DNA of 64,000 nucleotides from Segetibacter sp. 3557_3 (GTDB lineage: Bacteria; Bacteroidota; Bacteroidia; Chitinophagales; Chitinophagaceae): contig NZ_SMSK01000005.1 of NCBI RefSeq assembly GCF_004354985.1, positions 248,001 to 312,000 on the forward strand, read 5' to 3'. Below the pieces are notes generated by a model. That model was not told the origin of the DNA. It worked only from the letters and a program-made list of their open reading frames with translations, and did not search any database. Positions within the stretch are counted from its first letter, which is position 1. Every line of letters starts with the position of its first letter. A program made the position numbers and the translations under genes. Below, piece by piece: positions 54,541-63,158 of this stretch.

Positions 54541-55091
54541 ATTTCCGCTTCACGGTCATTATTCTTTATAAAGTTCTGCAACAAAGTTCTTGCCTTGGAA
54601 AGGTTCGACTTAGACGTTCCGACTGCTATGCCCAGCCGGTTTGCGATCTCCTGGTGGGTAAACCCATCGATAACATACATATTGAATACCACCCGGTATC
54701 CCGGCGGTAGCTTCTTAATTTGCTGTACAAGCTCCTTGTATAATAGCGATTGATCCGCAGACTGGCTCTTGTCCTCTATCCAGATGCCTTCGTTGGTAAT
54801 GCCGATCTCGGGTAGGAAGTTGTCTTTGCGAAGTTGATCAATAGCGGTATTGATCATGATGGTTCGCATCCATCCCATCAGGATTACCTCGAGATTGGCT
54901 GCGTTTTCATAATGAAACGTGTTCAGCTTTTTAAATACCTTAACGAAGCCGTCATTTACCACGTCTACAGCCCTGTCGTAACGGTAGATGTAGCGAAAAA
55001 CGATTTTAAGGCAATAGCCATAGTAACGTTCATAAAGATGCCGCTGATCTTTTTGCACGTTTTGCATGCAGCCTGCTATGGTATGTTGCAA
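54528..55091 (-). CDS. ECF-type RNA polymerase sigma factor
   Basis: 187 aa from the TTG at 55091 (LQHTIAGC...); the first in-frame ATG is eight codons later at 55067, so the start is uncertain. Region 2 has AVDVVNDGFVKVFKKL (the DxxND/GFxKVF pattern of Bacteroidota ECF factors), and region 4 GFTHQEIANRLGIAVGTSKSNLSKAR split as GFTHQEIANRLGI and GTSKSNLSKAR. It probably controls its own operon with the downstream barrel protein. Confidence 0.93.
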   Translation of the reverse strand: MQHTIAGCMQNVQKDQRHLYERYYGYCLKIVFRYIYRYDRAVDVVNDGFVKVFKKLNTFHYENAANLEVILMGWMRTIMINTAIDQLRKDNFLPEIGITNEGIWIEDKSQSADQSLLYKELVQQIKKLPPGYRVVFNMYVIDGFTHQEIANRLGIAVGTSKSNLSKARTLLQNFIKNNDREAEICYM

Positions 55092-55195
55092 ACTCTCCAG
55101 CTTCTAAGGGGGTTTGGGAATGAATACGTGAGGGTATGCTTTGTGGTTGCTTACCCGGGTACAAATTATTGAATTTTGAGTATTGTTGTGAGGTG

Positions 55196-55472
55196 GGTGT
55201 TGAGGGATTGGGTATTTAGATATTAAGGTATTGGGTATTGAGGTATTGGGTATCGGGAGGAAAGTTGATTGGTTGATAAGTGGATTGGTTGATTGATTGG
55301 GGATTGAGGTATTGAGGTATTGGGTATTTAGGTATCGGGAGGAAAGTTGATTGGTTGATAAGTTGATTGGTTGATAAGTTGAGAGGTATTGGAGGTTTTG
55401 ACTTTTGGCTTTTGACTTCTGACTTTTGACTTTGCCTCCCAACTTTTGGCCTTTGACTTTTTACTTTTGATT
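55196..55472 (+). repeat. Three-block degenerate tandem repeat array
   Basis: Block 1: TATTGGGTATTGAGG-type units. Block 2: GTTGATTGGTTGATAA-type units. Blocks 1 and 2 are duplicated as an about 90-bp segment containing TATCGGGAGGAAAGTTGATT twice. Block 3: 7-8 bp TTTTGACT/TTTTGGC units (55396-55472). Same order as at 23557-23826, and again upstream of a + strand gene. The remaining 90 bp to rhaT show no clear promoter. Confidence 0.88.
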
Positions 55473-55563
55473 TAATTGGGCATGATAGTACATGATGCCA
55501 TGGTACTGCATTACTTTTACTTTTAGTGCATTGATTGAATAGCCATATAGAAAAAAACTGCTC

Positions 55564-56655
55564 ATGGGTGTTATTTTAGGGGTGCTTTTCCATTTCATAG
55601 GCGGTTTCGCCTCCGGGAGTTTCTACATACCTTATAAAAAAGTTAGAGGTTGGGCATGGGAAAGCTACTGGATCATTGGTGGCCTCTTTTCATGGCTGAT
55701 CGTTCCACCCCTCGCTGCTTACTTAACCATCCCCAATTTTTCTGAAATCATTTCCAGCCAGGGCTCCAGTGTGCTGGGAACCACTTACCTGTTTGGCCTG
55801 CTTTGGGGTATCGGCGGACTTACCTACGGATTAGGGGTTCGTTACCTGGGTGTTTCACTGGGTAGCAGTATCATCCTCGGCCTGTGTATGGTATTTGGCT
55901 CTATATTACCTTCCATCTATTACGATTTCTTTCCGCAGGATGGAAAAGATACGTTTACCACTTTCATGAGTACGACCTGGGGGCTTACGGTTATGGCGGG
56001 CCTAGCGGTTTGTGTGATAGGAATTATTGTTTGTGGTAAAGCCGGCACTATGAAAGAGCGCGAGATAAATGCCAGCGGAACAGATCCCCATGGTATGACC
56101 GTGGCAACCGAGTACAAATTCGGACTGGGTATCTTCGTCGCTATCGTTTCAGGTGTTTTAAGTGCTTGTTTCAATTTTGGGATTGAAGCAGGAAAACCTA
56201 TGGCGGATACGGCTAACGAATTGTGGAAAGCAGCTAATCCGGCAGAAACCGGCAATTTTCTGTACCAGAACAATGTAACGTATGTTGTAGTTTTATGGGG
56301 CGGCTTAACAACCAACCTGATCTGGTGTATGATCTTAAACGCTCGCAATAAAAGCTTTGGGGATTACACCAATAAAAACACCCCGCTTTTAAGAAATTAC
56401 TTCTTCTCTGCGCTTGCAGGTGCTACCTGGTTTTTACAATTTTTCTTTTACGGTATGGGGGAAAGCAAGATGGGCAATGGTGCAAGTTCATGGATACTTC
56501 ACATGGCCTTTATCATCCTTATTGCCAATTGCTGGGGTCTGGCGCTGAAGGAATGGAAGGGTGTGAGCAAAAAAACGTTTTCAACAGTAGTTGCGGGTAT
56601 CCTCATCATCATACTCTCTGTACTGATTGTAGGATATGGCAACTCGATCAAATAA
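55564..56655 (+). CDS. rhaT: L-rhamnose/H+ symporter RhaT
   Basis: 363 aa, about ten membrane helices, full-length RhaT (DMT superfamily). FIGGFASGSFYIPYKKVRGWAWESYW, key part GGFASGSFYIPYKKVRGW, and GVRYLGVSLGSSIILGLC are characteristic. It imports L-rhamnose for the operon that follows; the next gene starts 25 bp after its stop. Confidence 0.94.
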   Translation: MGVILGVLFHFIGGFASGSFYIPYKKVRGWAWESYWIIGGLFSWLIVPPLAAYLTIPNFSEIISSQGSSVLGTTYLFGLLWGIGGLTYGLGVRYLGVSLGSSIILGLCMVFGSILPSIYYDFFPQDGKDTFTTFMSTTWGLTVMAGLAVCVIGIIVCGKAGTMKEREINASGTDPHGMTVATEYKFGLGIFVAIVSGVLSACFNFGIEAGKPMADTANELWKAANPAETGNFLYQNNVTYVVVLWGGLTTNLIWCMILNARNKSFGDYTNKNTPLLRNYFFSALAGATWFLQFFFYGMGESKMGNGASSWILHMAFIILIANCWGLALKEWKGVSKKTFSTVVAGILIIILSVLIVGYGNSIK

Positions 56656-56680
56656 TTCATAATTTTAAAACATACCTGAT

Positions 56681-58804
56681 ATGGCAGTGAATGCATCAAC
56701 AAAGTTTAAGCATGTAAGCTACTTGTGGGATGACGCCAAGGCTTCCGCGCTTGAAGGTGACGAAGTAGCCTTATTGATTTACCGGTCGAACCTGTTGGGC
56801 GCCGACTTGAGGCTCACCAACTATGGCGGTGGCAATACTTCGTGTAAAGCAATGGCGAAAGATCCATTGACCGGGGAGCAAAAAGAGATCATGTGGGTGA
56901 AGGGCTCGGGTGGCGACCTTGGAACACTAAAAAGAACCGGGCTGGCAGCTTTATACGTTGATCGTCTTCGCAGCCTTGCCAACGTATATCGGGGCATTGA
57001 ACACGAAGATGAAATGGTTGAGCTTTTCAACCATTGCATTTACGACCTTCAGTCAAAAGCACCTTCTATTGATACGCCTCTTCACGGCTTCCTGCCTTTT
57101 AAACATATCGACCACCTTCACCCCGATGCTGCAATTGCAATTGCCGCTGCCAAAGACGGAAAGCGCATAACCGAAGAATTGTTCAACGGAACAATCGGTT
57201 GGGTAGAATGGCAAAAACCAGGCTTTGATCTTGGTTTGAAAATGAAGCAATGCCTTGATGCAAATCCTGGCATTCGCGGAATTATGCTGGGTAGCCATGG
57301 TTTGTTTACCTGGGGCGATACCGCTTATGAAAGCTATATGAACACGCTTGAAGTAATTGAGCGTTGTGCAGAATACCTCGAAGACAATTACGGCAAAAAA
57401 GGACCTGTTTTCGGTGGTCAGAAAATAGAGAGCCTTGCACCTGAACAACGCAGGAAACAGGCTGCTGCGCTTGCACCAATTTTACGTGGTTTCTGCTCCA
57501 GCCAAACCCGGATGATTGGTCACTTTACCGATGATGATCGGGTACTCACTTTTATCAACTCGAACGACCTGGAGCGCCTCGCGCCAATGGGTACAAGTTG
57601 TCCCGACCACTTCCTGCGTACCAAGATCAGCCCATTGGTGCTGGAACTGGAACCCAACCAGGATCTGAGCGATGTAAACAGCATTAAGCAAAGCCTGGCG
57701 CCCCACTTCGAAGCGTACCGCAAGATGTACGGCGAGTATTACAACACCTGCAAACACGATAACAGCCCTGCAATTCGCGATGCCAACCCCGTGGTGATCA
57801 TCTATCCCGGTGTGGGTATGTTTACGTTTGCAAAAGACAAGCAAACTGCACGTGTTGCAAATGAATTTTACCTGAACGCCATAAACGTGATGCGCGGCGC
57901 CGAAGCGATATCCGAGTATACCTCCCTGCCCCGCCAGGAAGCATTTAACATTGAATACTGGTTATTGGAAGAGGCCAAGCTGCAACGTATGCCAAAGCCA
58001 AAAGCGCTTTCCGGCAAGATTGCACTGGTAACCGGCAGCGCCGGCGGTATTGGTAAGGCAATCGCAAAGAAATTTGCAGAAGAAGGTGCTTGTGTAATTA
58101 TCAACGACATCAACACCGAAAGAATGGAAGGCGCTATGAGCGAGTTCCAAAAAACCTTTGGTCGCGACACTGCTGCCTCTACCCTGCTTGACGTTACCAA
58201 CGAGCAAACCATCGAAGCCGCTTTCGAAGCAGCGGCGCTTGCTTTTGGCGGTATCGACATTATTGTGAACAATGCGGGTATCAGTACGTCGAAACCACTG
58301 CAGGATCATACCATCGCAGACTGGGATAAACTTTATGACATATTGGTAAAAGGCCAGTTCCTGGTATCTAAAGCCGGAACCAACATCTTGCGCAAACAGG
58401 CACTTGGTGGCGACATCATCAACATCGTATCAAAGAACTCTGTAGTTGCCGGGCCAAACAATGCCGGTTACGGTTCTGCCAAAGCCGCACAGGCACACCT
58501 TACCAGGTTGCTTGCAGCCGAACTTGGCGCCGATAAGATACGCGTGAACACAGTTAACCCCGATGCCGTGATTGCCGACTCAAACATTTGGGCAGGCGGA
58601 TGGGCCGAGGGTCGTGCAAAAGCTTACGGCATTACCGTTGAAGAACTCCCTGCTTATTATGCCAAGCGCACGCTGATGAATGAAACCATTCTGCCGGACG
58701 ATATCGCAAATGCATGCTTTGTATTCGTAGGCGGATTGCTCAACAAGTCCACCGGTAACATTTTGAATGTTGACGGTGGTGTTGCGGCCGCTTTCGTAAG
58801 ATAA
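56681..58804 (+). CDS. Bifunctional rhamnulose-1-phosphate aldolase / lactaldehyde dehydrogenase
   Basis: 707 aa fusion. Residues 1-430 are a class II aldolase (GGGNTSCKA, VKGSGGDLGTL, IDTPLHGFLPFKHIDHLHPDA with Zn His residues, key part PFKHIDHLHPD, and GSHGLFTWG). Residues 440-707 are an SDR (TGSAGGIGKAIAKKF, NNAGIS, YGSAKAAQ). The family (RhaD-RhaE fusion) splits L-rhamnulose-1-P to dihydroxyacetone-P and L-lactaldehyde and oxidises the latter to lactate. It ends at a large palindrome before rhaM. Confidence 0.95.
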   Translation: MAVNASTKFKHVSYLWDDAKASALEGDEVALLIYRSNLLGADLRLTNYGGGNTSCKAMAKDPLTGEQKEIMWVKGSGGDLGTLKRTGLAALYVDRLRSLANVYRGIEHEDEMVELFNHCIYDLQSKAPSIDTPLHGFLPFKHIDHLHPDAAIAIAAAKDGKRITEELFNGTIGWVEWQKPGFDLGLKMKQCLDANPGIRGIMLGSHGLFTWGDTAYESYMNTLEVIERCAEYLEDNYGKKGPVFGGQKIESLAPEQRRKQAAALAPILRGFCSSQTRMIGHFTDDDRVLTFINSNDLERLAPMGTSCPDHFLRTKISPLVLELEPNQDLSDVNSIKQSLAPHFEAYRKMYGEYYNTCKHDNSPAIRDANPVVIIYPGVGMFTFAKDKQTARVANEFYLNAINVMRGAEAISEYTSLPRQEAFNIEYWLLEEAKLQRMPKPKALSGKIALVTGSAGGIGKAIAKKFAEEGACVIINDINTERMEGAMSEFQKTFGRDTAASTLLDVTNEQTIEAAFEAAALAFGGIDIIVNNAGISTSKPLQDHTIADWDKLYDILVKGQFLVSKAGTNILRKQALGGDIINIVSKNSVVAGPNNAGYGSAKAAQAHLTRLLAAELGADKIRVNTVNPDAVIADSNIWAGGWAEGRAKAYGITVEELPAYYAKRTLMNETILPDDIANACFVFVGGLLNKSTGNILNVDGGVAAAFVR

Positions 58805-58813
58805 TCTACTCCT

Positions 58814-58838
58814 GGTCTCCGGCCCGGGGCCGGAGACC
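58814..58838. other. Near-perfect 25-bp GC-rich palindrome inside the rhamnose operon
   Basis: GGTCTCCGGCCC, one G, GGGCCGGAGACC. It lies 9 nt after the aldolase/dehydrogenase stop and 20 nt before the mutarotase ATG. Only a weak T-tract (TTAATTTT) follows, so partial termination or mRNA 3'-end protection is more likely than full stop. Confidence 0.7.
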
Positions 58839-58858
58839 TTAATTTTATAGCTGTCTCT

Positions 58859-59173
58859 ATGTATCGGATTGCTTTTAAAATGCAGTTGTTTCCCGGGTAC
58901 GAAGAAGAGTACAAACGGCGCCATGATGAACTGTGGCCCGAACTTGCCGACCTATTGAAAAAAACCGGCATTCACGAGTATTCGATTTTTCTTGACGAAA
59001 GCTCGCACAGCCTTTTTGGTTTTATGAAAGCAGAAGATCCTGCTGCGCTCGACGATCTTCCGAACCATGAAGTAATGCAACGTTGGTGGAAGTACATGGG
59101 TGATATCATGGCTTCAAACCCCGACAACTCTCCCGTAAGCACCCCGTTGAAAGAAGTATTTTACTTACCTTAA
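58859..59173 (+). CDS. rhaM: L-rhamnose mutarotase
   Basis: 104 aa, the normal length. It interconverts alpha and beta L-rhamnopyranose. MYRIAFKMQLFPGYEEEYKRRH, key part FKMQLFPGYEEEYKRRHDE (His general acid), YSIFLDESSHSLFGFMK and QRWWKYMGDIM are family blocks. It lies 10 bp upstream of the isomerase gene. Confidence 0.95.
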   Translation: MYRIAFKMQLFPGYEEEYKRRHDELWPELADLLKKTGIHEYSIFLDESSHSLFGFMKAEDPAALDDLPNHEVMQRWWKYMGDIMASNPDNSPVSTPLKEVFYLP

Positions 59174-59183
59174 ACATTTGACT

Positions 59184-60458
59184 ATGCCATTTGAAAAATA
59201 TAAGATCGAGGAACATAATGCCGACCTGCAGAAGGAACATAAACGCAGGTTTGAATTTGCCGCAGAGGGTGTAAAAGATCTTAAAACTGTTTTGAAGAAG
59301 CTGGAAGTATTCCAGGTAGCAATTCCGAGTTGGGCGCTTGGCACCGGCGGAACCAGGTTTGGTCGCTTTGCAGGCGCAGGTGAACCCCGAAGCCTTGAAG
59401 AAAAAATTGAAGACGTAGGTTTACTACATGCATTGAATAAATCGAGTGGTGCCATATCGCTGCATATCCCCTGGGATATTCCGGAAAACGCCAAGTCAAT
59501 AAAGGCGCTTGCTGCCCAACATGGCTTACGCTTCGATGCAGTAAACTCAAATACCTTCCAGGATCAGCAAACCCAGGAGTTGAGTTACAAATACGGCTCA
59601 CTTCAACACGTTGACAAAGGGGTACGAAAACAAGCTATCGAGCACAATATACAGGTGATTAAACACGGTATAGAGTTGGGCTCCGACTCATTAACGGTTT
59701 GGTTGGCGGATGGCTCCTCTTTTCCCGGCCAGCTAAACTTTCGCAAAGCCTACCAAAACACGCTTGACAGTTTAACAGAGATATACAGTGCCCTGCCGGC
59801 CGATTGGAAGTTGTTTTTAGAATATAAGGCATACGAGCCAAACTTCTATTCTACCACGGTGGCCGATTGGGGACAGTCGTATTCGATGGTAACGAAGCTT
59901 GGTAAAAAAGCCTACACCCTGGTTGACCTTGGTCACCACCTTCCTAATGCAAACATTGAGCAGATTGTAGCCCTGCTGCTAAACGAAGGAAAGCTGGGTG
60001 GCTTTCATTTTAACGACTCCAAGTACGGCGACGACGACCTTACGGTGGGCAGCATTAATCCATACCAGCTATTCCTGATCTTTTATGAACTGGTAGCCGG
60101 TATGGATGAAAAAGGCATGAACCATGCTACCGACCTGGGTTGGATGATCGACGCATCGCATAACGTAAAAGACCCGTTGGAAGATTTGTTGCAATCAGTT
60201 GACGCCATAAAAATTGCCTATGCCCAGGCCCTGCTCGTAGACGCTGATGAACTTGAAGCAGCACGCGAAGCAAATGACGTGGTAAGGGCACAGGAGATAC
60301 TGCAAAATGCATATCGTACCGATGTGCGCCCATTGGTTGCGGAGTCGCGCCTGCGTGCAGGTGCAGCGCTGGAGCCATTGAAGTTGTTCCGCAAACTCGG
60401 TGTTCGCGAAGACCTGATCAAAACACGTGGAAGAAAAACAGTTGCCACCGGACTTTAA
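59184..60458 (+). CDS. rhaI: L-rhamnose isomerase (RhaI / P. stutzeri type)
   Basis: 424 aa from the ATG at 59184 (a TTG at 59178 is less likely). This is the xylose-isomerase-like TIM barrel type, not E. coli RhaA: ALGTGGTRFGRF, LFLEYKAYEPNFYSTTVADWG with the metal-binding Glu, key part EYKAYEPNFYS, DLGHHLPNANIEQIVA, GGFHFNDSKYGDDDL. It converts L-rhamnose to L-rhamnulose and often accepts other aldoses. A terminator-like hairpin follows. Confidence 0.94.
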   Translation: MPFEKYKIEEHNADLQKEHKRRFEFAAEGVKDLKTVLKKLEVFQVAIPSWALGTGGTRFGRFAGAGEPRSLEEKIEDVGLLHALNKSSGAISLHIPWDIPENAKSIKALAAQHGLRFDAVNSNTFQDQQTQELSYKYGSLQHVDKGVRKQAIEHNIQVIKHGIELGSDSLTVWLADGSSFPGQLNFRKAYQNTLDSLTEIYSALPADWKLFLEYKAYEPNFYSTTVADWGQSYSMVTKLGKKAYTLVDLGHHLPNANIEQIVALLLNEGKLGGFHFNDSKYGDDDLTVGSINPYQLFLIFYELVAGMDEKGMNHATDLGWMIDASHNVKDPLEDLLQSVDAIKIAYAQALLVDADELEAAREANDVVRAQEILQNAYRTDVRPLVAESRLRAGAALEPLKLFRKLGVREDLIKTRGRKTVATGL

Positions 60459-60502
60459 CGGGCAGATGGTTACTAAACCACTGCAATGACCTGATAAATA
60501 CG

Positions 60503-60544
60503 AATGCCGGTGACCTTTTTTTATGGAACCGGCATTTGTTTTTT
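60503..60544 (+). terminator. Terminator-like hairpin after rhaI
   Basis: AATGCCGGT and ACCGGCATT pair around a 16-nt T-rich loop and are followed by TGTTTTTT. The right arm belongs to the inverted repeat copy E, so the repeat itself supplies the terminator. Confidence 0.6.
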
Positions 60545-60803
60545 GTGGATCATCGTTGCTACGCTCAGTTCAAAGGCAATGCAGTGATTGAGCAAAAACA
60601 TACACCGGAGCACAATAGTGTACTTTGATATTTTCTCCGGCTTCCATTTATTATGTTATAGCGGGAAAAAGGGCAATTCTCACGTAATCGGTAGCTGGAG
60701 CAGTGTAAATGGATTGTTAGCGATTGCTGCGTATTGAACAGGAAGTACAAGGGAGTGACACAACGATGTGGACTGATGTGCAAATGCCGGTGCCATAAAA
60801 AAA
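60516..60803. repeat. 288-bp MITE-like unit: inverted pair of the dispersed repeat (copies E and C)
   Basis: Both ends carry the same 23-bp sequence in inverted orientation (T7 followed by ATGGnACCGGCATTTG, one mismatch). Further inside, both arms keep ATCGTTG and a CTC block. Copy C (60723-60800) has GCTGCGTATTGAACA and AAGTACAAGGGAGTGACAC as in copies A and B. No ORF lies inside. It splits the rhamnose operon between rhaI and the kinase gene. Confidence 0.7.
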
Positions 60804-60894
60804 ACTGCATTTGTGTACCAACCGGGAAGTCGATGCCGAACCTGCTTATTGTGCCTGCACAGCAAAAAAATAACCCTAAAAAACATAGTGCAAT

Positions 60895-62337
60895 ATGGGC
60901 TTGTCGACCAACCAAAAACAAGGGGCCGCTAAATCGCAAACGCCAAACAAAGGCGAACCGGTTATTGCGATTATCGATGTGGGTAAAACAAACAAAAAAC
61001 TCTTTTTGTTTGATCAGCATTATAACATTGTTTACGAAAGGTCGGCCCGCTTTACTGAAACTGTTGATGAAGACGGGGATCCCTGTGAAAACCTCGAAAG
61101 CCTTAGGCTGTCGGTATTCGACTCGATGCACGATGTGTTTACGAAGAAAGAATACGACGTAAAGGCCGTAAATTTTTCGACCTACGGCGCCAGCTTTGTA
61201 TATATTGATGAGGCCGGCAGACCAGTAGCTCCACTTTACAATTACCTGAAGCCGTACCCCGAAGAACTGAAGAAGCAGTTTTATGATACCTATGGCGGGG
61301 AAGATGACTTTTCGTACCAGACGGCTTCGCCGGTGCTGGGCAACCTGAATTCGGGAATGCAACTATACCGCATTAAGTACCAGAAACCGGAGTTGTTCCA
61401 AAAAATAAAGTATGCCCTTCACCTGCCGCAATACATGAGTTACCTGATCAGCGGTAATGTGTGTTCGGATATTACAAGCATCGGCTGCCACACAAACCTT
61501 TGGAATTTTATAAAAAACGATTACCATGAATGGGTGTACAGGGAAGGGATTTCGAATAAACTGGCGCCCATATTGTCCTGCGATCATGTGAACCCTGCTG
61601 CGTTCCCCGGAAGCGATTATTGTGTAGGCGTTGGCTTGCACGATAGTTCGGCGGCCCTCATACCTTACCAGGTAAATTTTCTTGAACCATTTGTACTCAT
61701 ATCTACCGGAACCTGGTGCATTAGCCTGAACCCTTTTAATGATACCCCACTTACATTCGACGAACTAAGGAATGACTGCCTGTGCTATATGCACTATCGC
61801 GGTGGTCCCGTAAAAGCATCCCGGTTTTTCGGCGGCAATGAACATGAAGAACAGGTGAAACGGATCGCCGATCACTTCAACCAAAATATGCTGGCCTACC
61901 GTACGATGGAATTTGAACCGTCGATTATAACACGGCTACAGGACAAAACGGCACCGGGTACCGCTGCAAACAGGGGCAGCCTGCTGATGAAAGAATCCAT
62001 CTTTGCGCAACGAAACCTGGATGATTTCGCCGACGACACGGAAGCCTACCACCAGCTCATACTTGATATTGTACACCAGCAAAAAGCTTCTACCGCGCTG
62101 GTACTTAAAGACACCCCGGTTAAAAGGTTGTTTGTTGACGGGGGCTTTAGTAAAAATGCGATCTACATGAACCTGCTGGCGCGAATGTTTCCGCAAATGG
62201 AAGTATTTGCCGCATCTATGGCGCAGGCCACGGCTGTGGGCACGGCACTATCGATACACCAGGCATGGAACAAAAATCCGTTTCCCAACAACCTGATTGA
62301 ACTTAAATACTACTCTGTTGCCGGAGTAAGCATGTAA
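60895..62337 (+). CDS. FGGY-family carbohydrate kinase, likely L-rhamnulokinase
   Basis: 480 aa. IAIIDVGKTNKKLFLFD is the phosphate-1 loop of the ASKHA fold (Asp near residue 23), FVYIDEAGRPVAPLYNY follows, and LISTGTWCISLNPF is the adenosine/phosphate-2 region. Position after rhaT, aldolase, rhaM and rhaI supports phosphorylation of L-rhamnulose; sequence alone does not separate this from fuculokinase-like members. It lies 436 bp after rhaI, with a repeat unit between. Confidence 0.87.
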   Translation: MGLSTNQKQGAAKSQTPNKGEPVIAIIDVGKTNKKLFLFDQHYNIVYERSARFTETVDEDGDPCENLESLRLSVFDSMHDVFTKKEYDVKAVNFSTYGASFVYIDEAGRPVAPLYNYLKPYPEELKKQFYDTYGGEDDFSYQTASPVLGNLNSGMQLYRIKYQKPELFQKIKYALHLPQYMSYLISGNVCSDITSIGCHTNLWNFIKNDYHEWVYREGISNKLAPILSCDHVNPAAFPGSDYCVGVGLHDSSAALIPYQVNFLEPFVLISTGTWCISLNPFNDTPLTFDELRNDCLCYMHYRGGPVKASRFFGGNEHEEQVKRIADHFNQNMLAYRTMEFEPSIITRLQDKTAPGTAANRGSLLMKESIFAQRNLDDFADDTEAYHQLILDIVHQQKASTALVLKDTPVKRLFVDGGFSKNAIYMNLLARMFPQMEVFAASMAQATAVGTALSIHQAWNKNPFPNNLIELKYYSVAGVSM

Positions 62338-62360
62338 TTACCACCTATACATACCGGTAT

Positions 62361-63158
62361 ATGCAAGACTTTATCTGCACCACCTGCGGTATTCAATATG
62401 AACCTGCAGACAAGGCACCTGAACATTGCCCCATATGTGAAGACGAACGACAGTATTTAAATCCTGGCGGACATAGTTTTACCAGTCTTGAACAGGTAAA
62501 CCGCCAGCACAAAAACGTGATCGAGCAGGTTACGCCAACTATTTACGCGATATACTCAACCCCAACTTTCGCGATCGGCCAAAGGGCACACCTGGTGCTT
62601 ACCCCCGGAGGAAACATCCTCTGGGATTGCATTACCAATATCGACAGCAGCACAATCAGCCTGATCAATGCCCTTGGTGGTATAAAGGCTATTGCTATTT
62701 CACATCCGCACTTTTATTCTACGATGGTTGAATGGAGTAAAGCCTTTAATGCCCCTTTATATATTAATGAAGCAGACCGGGTTTGGCTGGGCCGAACTGG
62801 TGAAAAAATGATTTTTTGGCAGCAAGAAGCAACCTTATGGGATGGAATCAAGCTGGTACAGTGTGGCGGTCATTTTGAAGGTTCGGCTGTAATGCACCTG
62901 CCTGGTAACGGTGGTGCCTTGTTTGCCGGCGATACCCTGCAGGTGGCCCCCGACCTGAAAACCGTATCGTTTATGTACAGCTATCCAAACCTGGTACCCC
63001 TGGCTGCACCTGCAATAAACCGGATTGAAAAATCGCTTGAAAAGCTGGAATACGAACGGGTTTATGGTGCTTTTGGCCGCTATCTCCTGCACAATGCCAA
63101 AGCTTCCGTCGCCTGGTCGATAGAACGATACCGAAAAATCTATAGCAAGGATAACTGA
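62361..63158 (+). CDS. Rubredoxin-like zinc ribbon plus MBL-fold hydrolase
   Basis: 265 aa. Residues 1-35 form a rubredoxin-like knuckle pair (CTTCGIQYEPADKAPEHCPIC). The rest is a metallo-beta-lactamase fold in which the usual HxHxDH reads HPHFYS, with later GGHFEGS and FAGDTLQV kept. This branch, also found in plants and fungi, therefore has an altered metal site, and activity is unknown. It follows the kinase by 23 bp and may be read from the same transcript. Confidence 0.86.
   Translation: MQDFICTTCGIQYEPADKAPEHCPICEDERQYLNPGGHSFTSLEQVNRQHKNVIEQVTPTIYAIYSTPTFAIGQRAHLVLTPGGNILWDCITNIDSSTISLINALGGIKAIAISHPHFYSTMVEWSKAFNAPLYINEADRVWLGRTGEKMIFWQQEATLWDGIKLVQCGGHFEGSAVMHLPGNGGALFAGDTLQVAPDLKTVSFMYSYPNLVPLAAPAINRIEKSLEKLEYERVYGAFGRYLLHNAKASVAWSIERYRKIYSKDN

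Noticed and set aside
60565-61362. 265-codon minus-strand frame across the repeat unit and kinase start
   Set aside because: Covers non-coding repeat and the antisense of the kinase; no motif.
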